From positions 177,667-241,666 of the forward strand of contig MGPQ01000012.1 of the NCBI GenBank assembly GCA_001797465.1: a DNA stretch of 64,000 nucleotides, written 5' to 3'. This DNA comes from Deltaproteobacteria bacterium GWB2_55_19 (GTDB lineage: Bacteria > Desulfobacterota > GWC2-55-46). The notes below the pieces were generated by a model, which did no database searches, was not told where the DNA came from, and saw only the letters and a program-made list of their open reading frames with translations. Every line of letters starts with the position of its first letter. Position 1 is the stretch's first letter. The position numbers and the translations under genes are program-made. Shown piece after piece: positions 60,662 to 64,000 of this stretch.

Positions 60662-63054
60662 CAGTCCCTTCTCTTCATTCCAAAATGGAATATACCGAAT
60701 GCGGCGAGCGACAGGGCGGCGGCTGAGCTCACCCACGCGCCCGCGCGAAAGCTCATGGGGCGGTACTCGAACCTTACGACATGCGCCCCGCCCTCAAGCG
60801 GCACGGCCCTGAGCACGTAGTCGGCCTTTAAAATCCGCTCTTCTTTCCCGTCCACAAAGGCCTTCCAGCCCGGGTACCAGGACTCTGAAGCAACAAGCAC
60901 GGACCTCTCAGAGCAGTTGGTATGGAGCTCTACGGAGTTCATCCTGTAACTTACGACTTCGACTTTGCAGTTCCGCAGGGGGCGTCCATCCGCTTGTCCG
61001 CCCCCCTGCCACGGGACCTCTTCGAGGAAGACCGTCTTTTTAGGGTCGAAGCCGGTGCCTGAAATAATTGAGGCGAACTCGTCGGACTTCGTAATCACCC
61101 TGTAATCAGCGGCCAGATTGAAGCGCGGCACGAAGTCGAGGTTCTCATAAATCTTCAAGGCCCTCTCAGCCTCCACGCCCGTCGCGCCTGGAAGCGCGCC
61201 TATGACCTTCACGAGCCTGTATCGCTTTGATCTTATCTCCGGTATAGATACCACGTATCTAACGTTCAGCAAAGAGGGTATATTGGTCGCGTCTATCGAA
61301 GACCGCCGGGTCATTATGTCGTAGAGGCTCGCATAGTCGCCGCGTTTCATCACCTCGACCCCGTTAATGTCAAATACTCGGAAGAGGAGGTTGTAGCCAG
61401 TAAGCCGCTCCTTGTGCAGGTCCATCCTCTTTAAGATATCCCTGTCGAATTTTTCCGCGTCCTTCACCTCGACGCTCACGTCCATAGTCTTCGGCGTTAC
61501 GAATACCCGGAAGAGCCCGTTCTCCTCCTCCGCCATGCGCCCGGTCATGAACCCCATCACGTTGCCCTTGTCGTAATAGGTCTCGCTCTTTGTCGAGAAG
61601 TAGTAGCCCTCGTGCGCGAAGAATAGGTCTATTGACAGCATTGCGACGACGAACCAGGGCAGGAGCCTCGTTGCCTTTGACCTGTACGCGAAGTAAAGGC
61701 CGATAGAGAATACGATGAAGAAGGCGAGTAGCCGCTTGGTGTTGAAAATATTTATCTCAGCCCTGTTGTACTCGGGATAGTCGATTCCCCGCTCCACAAG
61801 GAACGCCTTGACCTCCGGGCCAGAGAAGCCCAGGTACCCGAATGCGGCGGCAGAGAGCGTGGCGGCCGCAAGGAGGAAAACAATGACTTTCAACGCGGAC
61901 TTCCGCTGTTTTCCGGCGGCCTCGACGAGCCCGTCGAGGCCGAGCCCCGTTGCGATGGAGATAAAGAGGAACGGCGCGAAGAGGAACTTTACCGGATACC
62001 TGAATTTGTCAAAAAAAGGCGACCATGCGTGGAGGTACTGGTAGAAGAAGAAGTTGCGTCCCATAGAGAGGCTCAAAAAAACGAGGCCGAGGAGCGCGAA
62101 GGGCACGGCCCTCCTCTTTGCCTTTATGAAAAAGAATATGGAGAGGACGAAAGGCACGGCCCCGGTGTATATGGTCTTAAGCCAGCTCTGGTTGGCCCAG
62201 TATTTATCCTCGCTCACGCCGTACCCGAACGGGTCGGGGATGAGGAACTGTACGAAGTCCTTGACATCCAGCGACCACGTCGTCGCCTCAAAGAAGGATA
62301 GCCCCCCTGCCCTCGTCGAATGGCGCGCGAGCTCGATGAATGGGAATAACTGCACAGCACCTAATGACAGGAAGACAACGGATGTTATAATAAGCAGGGC
62401 GGCCCTTTTGACAAGCCTCGCCCTCGGCACAGCGCCGTCAAAATCAAAGATGCCAGGGAAGAAAGCGAGTACGGATATGAGCCCGAAAGTGCCGAGGAAG
62501 ACTTCAATCCCGCCGCCGGTGAACATAACCGTCATAACTATGCCGGTGAGAACGGCGTAGCCAGACGAGGCGCGCCGCAAGGCCCTAAGGAACAGGAATA
62601 CCGCAAGCGGCGTCCACGCGGCGGAAAAAAGCGTGGACATCACGTTGTGCGCGGAAAAGAGATACCCGCCGAGCATGAACGCGACCGCCGAGGCGAGAGA
62701 GCCCCACTTTCCGCCCTTAAGCTCCCGGACGAGCGCGTAAGTGAATATCCCGGCGAGGAAGAAGTGTACGACAATGGATAAGTTGAACGCGAGGTCGAAC
62801 GGGAATATGAGCAGTATTATATTTACGGGATAGAATATGCCCGGCTGGAGCGTCGCAAGGAGCGGGTGGCCGCTGTACGAGTACGGGTTCCAGAGTGGGA
62901 ATTCACCGTTCTTTAGTATCTCGACCCAGAGATGCCTCGGAGGCAGGAAATAGACGCCTAAGTCCCTTTCCGTGAGGAGAAACGCGCCGCCGAGCGCCTG
63001 AGAGAAGTATAATGACGCGAGCGCGGCAAGGTATATGGCGGCAAAAAAAAACAT
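60661..63054 (-). CDS. YfhO-like GT-C membrane protein
   Basis: A 797-residue membrane protein. The N-terminal 430 residues have about 12 helices; the first loop has LTERDLGVYFLPPRHLWVEIL and GEFPLWNPYSYSGHPLLATL, diagnostic for YfhO (related to GT-C/PMT glycosyltransferases). A periplasmic domain (about 470-760) ends VLVASESWYPGWKAFVDGKE, also a YfhO motif, and a last helix closes the protein. Bacillus YfhO has been linked to lipoteichoic acid glycosylation; here an undecaprenyl-linked sugar transfer to pilin or lipid is inferred. It lies 122 bases after the major pilin, beyond a strong hairpin. Confidence 0.85.
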   Translation of the reverse strand: MFFFAAIYLAALASLYFSQALGGAFLLTERDLGVYFLPPRHLWVEILKNGEFPLWNPYSYSGHPLLATLQPGIFYPVNIILLIFPFDLAFNLSIVVHFFLAGIFTYALVRELKGGKWGSLASAVAFMLGGYLFSAHNVMSTLFSAAWTPLAVFLFLRALRRASSGYAVLTGIVMTVMFTGGGIEVFLGTFGLISVLAFFPGIFDFDGAVPRARLVKRAALLIITSVVFLSLGAVQLFPFIELARHSTRAGGLSFFEATTWSLDVKDFVQFLIPDPFGYGVSEDKYWANQSWLKTIYTGAVPFVLSIFFFIKAKRRAVPFALLGLVFLSLSMGRNFFFYQYLHAWSPFFDKFRYPVKFLFAPFLFISIATGLGLDGLVEAAGKQRKSALKVIVFLLAAATLSAAAFGYLGFSGPEVKAFLVERGIDYPEYNRAEINIFNTKRLLAFFIVFSIGLYFAYRSKATRLLPWFVVAMLSIDLFFAHEGYYFSTKSETYYDKGNVMGFMTGRMAEEENGLFRVFVTPKTMDVSVEVKDAEKFDRDILKRMDLHKERLTGYNLLFRVFDINGVEVMKRGDYASLYDIMTRRSSIDATNIPSLLNVRYVVSIPEIRSKRYRLVKVIGALPGATGVEAERALKIYENLDFVPRFNLAADYRVITKSDEFASIISGTGFDPKKTVFLEEVPWQGGGQADGRPLRNCKVEVVSYRMNSVELHTNCSERSVLVASESWYPGWKAFVDGKEERILKADYVLRAVPLEGGAHVVRFEYRPMSFRAGAWVSSAAALSLAAFGIFHFGMKRRD

Positions 63055-63112
63055 TGAGGGACCGGACGCCGCGCTGACACTCGCGGCGTCGATTTTACCT
63101 TCCTAAAGTGAA

Positions 63113-63153
63113 GGACCCGTTACCACCCTCCTTAAGAGGGCGATAACGGGTCC
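63113..63153 (-). terminator. Strong hairpin after the major pilin gene
   Basis: Perfect ten-base arms GGACCCGTTA and TAACGGGTCC enclose an inner stem CCCTC-CTTAA-GAGGG. It starts 24 bases past the pilin stop on the - strand. There is no long T-run, so it is a partial or rho-assisted terminator, or an mRNA stabiliser that keeps pilin expression above that of the YfhO-like gene. Confidence 0.65.
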
Positions 63154-63176
63154 GTTTAAATGCGTCTCAGATGAGG

Positions 63177-63584
63177 TTAGAAATTGTACTGTACCCTCGG
63201 GGAGAGGGTCGTGTTGCCGCCTGTGAAGGTCATGGTGTAAGGGTTTCCGCCGATGTCGATCGTGATGAGGACGGCGTTGCCGGCCATGGTGACGTTGTCG
63301 GCGGCGGTGACGGTAGCTCCGGCTATGTTTGCGTCATAAAGGACGGCGGTCGTGCTTGCAAAGCCGGCAGTGGTGCCGAGCTGGTACGCCGTGCCCCGCA
63401 CCAGGAACTGCGAGTGTAGGATGTTCGTGGCCCCTGATATCGCCCCGCCTATGCCCTTTGCGGTGGAGAGCCTCGCGTCAGACTGCAAGTCCACGAACCT
63501 CGGAATCGCCACTGCCGCGAGTATCGCGAGAATGACGATGACCATAACCAGCTCTATAAGCGTAAAACCTTTATTCCCTCTCAT
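63177..63584 (-). CDS. mshA: Major type IV pilin, MshA-like
   Basis: A 135-residue prepilin: leader MRGNKG, then FTLIELVMVIVILAILAAVA with Glu5, a normal type IVa/MSHA N terminus cut by PilD. PRFVDLQSDARLSTAKGIGGAISG is close to the MshA group (PKFLDLSSDARxxALKG). AAG-rich beta segments follow to the end RVQYNF. There is no Cys pair, so the D-region disulfide is absent. AAGGAG lies six bases before the ATG, one of the best ribosome sites here, as expected for an abundant subunit. The rest of the pilus genes run downstream on the same strand. Confidence 0.9.
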   Translation of the reverse strand: MRGNKGFTLIELVMVIVILAILAAVAIPRFVDLQSDARLSTAKGIGGAISGATNILHSQFLVRGTAYQLGTTAGFASTTAVLYDANIAGATVTAADNVTMAGNAVLITIDIGGNPYTMTFTGGNTTLSPRVQYNF

Positions 63585-63590
63585 CCCTGC

Positions 63591-63596
63591 CTCCTT
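63591..63596 (-). promoter_or_regulatory. Strong Shine-Dalgarno site of the major pilin
   Basis: AAGGAG on the - strand, six bases before ATG 63584. It supports this start and high expression. Confidence 0.6.
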
Positions 63597-63680
63597 TTGG
63601 TTATTGAATATGAACGATTGTAGCTATAACACAGCCCTAAAAAGCTGTCAATATATTTGTTTTACTTGGAGAAAAACGCC

Positions 63681-64000
63681 TTACCATCTCTCGTAACCGC
63701 GAGTCGACGACCTGATCATCCCCGAAGACGCGTCATAATTGTACCTGTTTCCGAACGGGTCAACTGGAAAGCCTTCGGGGTCCAGGGTCATCGTCTCGAC
63801 GTACTTTCCGGATATGACTATCCTGTAATCGGCCCCTTCGATCCCCCGTTTCGAGGCGTCTACGCCCCTGTCAACCATCTCTTTTAACGATATCGGCAGT
63901 TTTTCGTTAAACATTAGATAATAACTGAGGGCGCTCCTTAAGTTCGACATCTCGACGAGCAACGCCGTTTCCTTGACGGTCCTTACTGACGAATAGTATC
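63681..64000 (-). CDS. Pilin-like protein, truncated by the window end
   Basis: The reading frame stays open to base 64000, so the N terminus is missing. About 106 residues are visible: YYSSVRTVKETALLVEMSNL in the helix, LSYYLMFNEKLPISLKEMV, a beta part, then DPFGNRYNYDASSGMIRSST. DPFGNRY..Y resembles the C-terminal motif of GspG-like and MshB-like pseudopilins (DPWGxxYxY). With the MshA-like gene 96 bases downstream, mshB is the most natural assignment. An ATG at 63948 exists but lies inside the helix and is not a likely start. Confidence 0.7.
   Translation of the reverse strand, partial: YYSSVRTVKETALLVEMSNLRSALSYYLMFNEKLPISLKEMVDRGVDASKRGIEGADYRIVISGKYVETMTLDPEGFPVDPFGNRYNYDASSGMIRSSTRGYERW

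Overview
The window is about 57% GC by eye and densely coded, with no CRISPR array, rRNA, transposase or phage gene. It is Gram-negative: it has a lipoprotein-type beta-propeller, a secretin, Wza- and Wzi-like outer-membrane polysaccharide proteins and an MSHA-type pilus. Arginine is often AGG and isoleucine ATA, and the one tRNA is tRNA-Arg(CCU). Together with HDOD, REC-PATAN and cobalamin-type radical SAM genes, this suggests a Desulfobacterota (former Deltaproteobacteria), Nitrospirota or related uncultured lineage. The sequence alone does not settle the phylum.

Layout. All genes from 1 to 28176 read on +, and all genes from 28199 to 64000 read on -, so the halves converge at about 28.18 kb. 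Bases 1-143 are the end of a HAD-family hydrolase. Bases 341-26878 are a surface-polysaccharide locus. It holds four B12-binding-type radical SAM enzymes in two pairs, two CgeB-like glycosyltransferases around a Wzx flippase, and GT4, GT2, GT9 and GT-C transferases. It also has an O-antigen ligase/polymerase-like protein, a WecA/WbpL-type initiating transferase, a CapD/FlaA1-type nucleotide-sugar dehydratase, a Wzz-like co-polymerase, a seven-SLBB export protein and a Wzi-like barrel. The natural reading is lipid-linked assembly started by the WecA-like enzyme, elongation, flipping by Wzx, polymerisation and length control, then export. Bases 26879-28176 hold tRNA-Arg with a strong terminator, a tetraheme NapC/NirT-like cytochrome and a stand-alone RAM-domain protein.

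Bases 28199-45356 (-) are mostly housekeeping: HDOD protein, XerD, GlnD, AmiC-type amidase, MutS, GH57 glycosidase, PQQ beta-propeller lipoprotein, PHP phosphoesterase, a REC-PATAN regulator beside a degenerate GGDEF protein, a BFN-domain protein and MiaB. Bases 45473-64000 (-) are a type IV pilus locus. In transcription order it runs: truncated pilin, MshA-like major pilin, YfhO-like, SpeE-like and GT39-like membrane proteins, four minor prepilins and a large MshQ-like exoprotein. Then come MshM-like ATPase, MshN-like TPR protein, PilM, PilN, PilO, PilP, secretin and a SPOR protein. The order is MSHA-like, but three membrane genes sit between the major and minor pilins, and no extension ATPase or platform protein is in view.

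No gene-free stretch exceeds 300 bases apart from 26879-27286, which holds the tRNA. Most neighbours overlap by 1-4 bases or abut, so long operons are likely. The strongest promoter-like sites are at 12803-12830 (+) and 56912-56940 (-).
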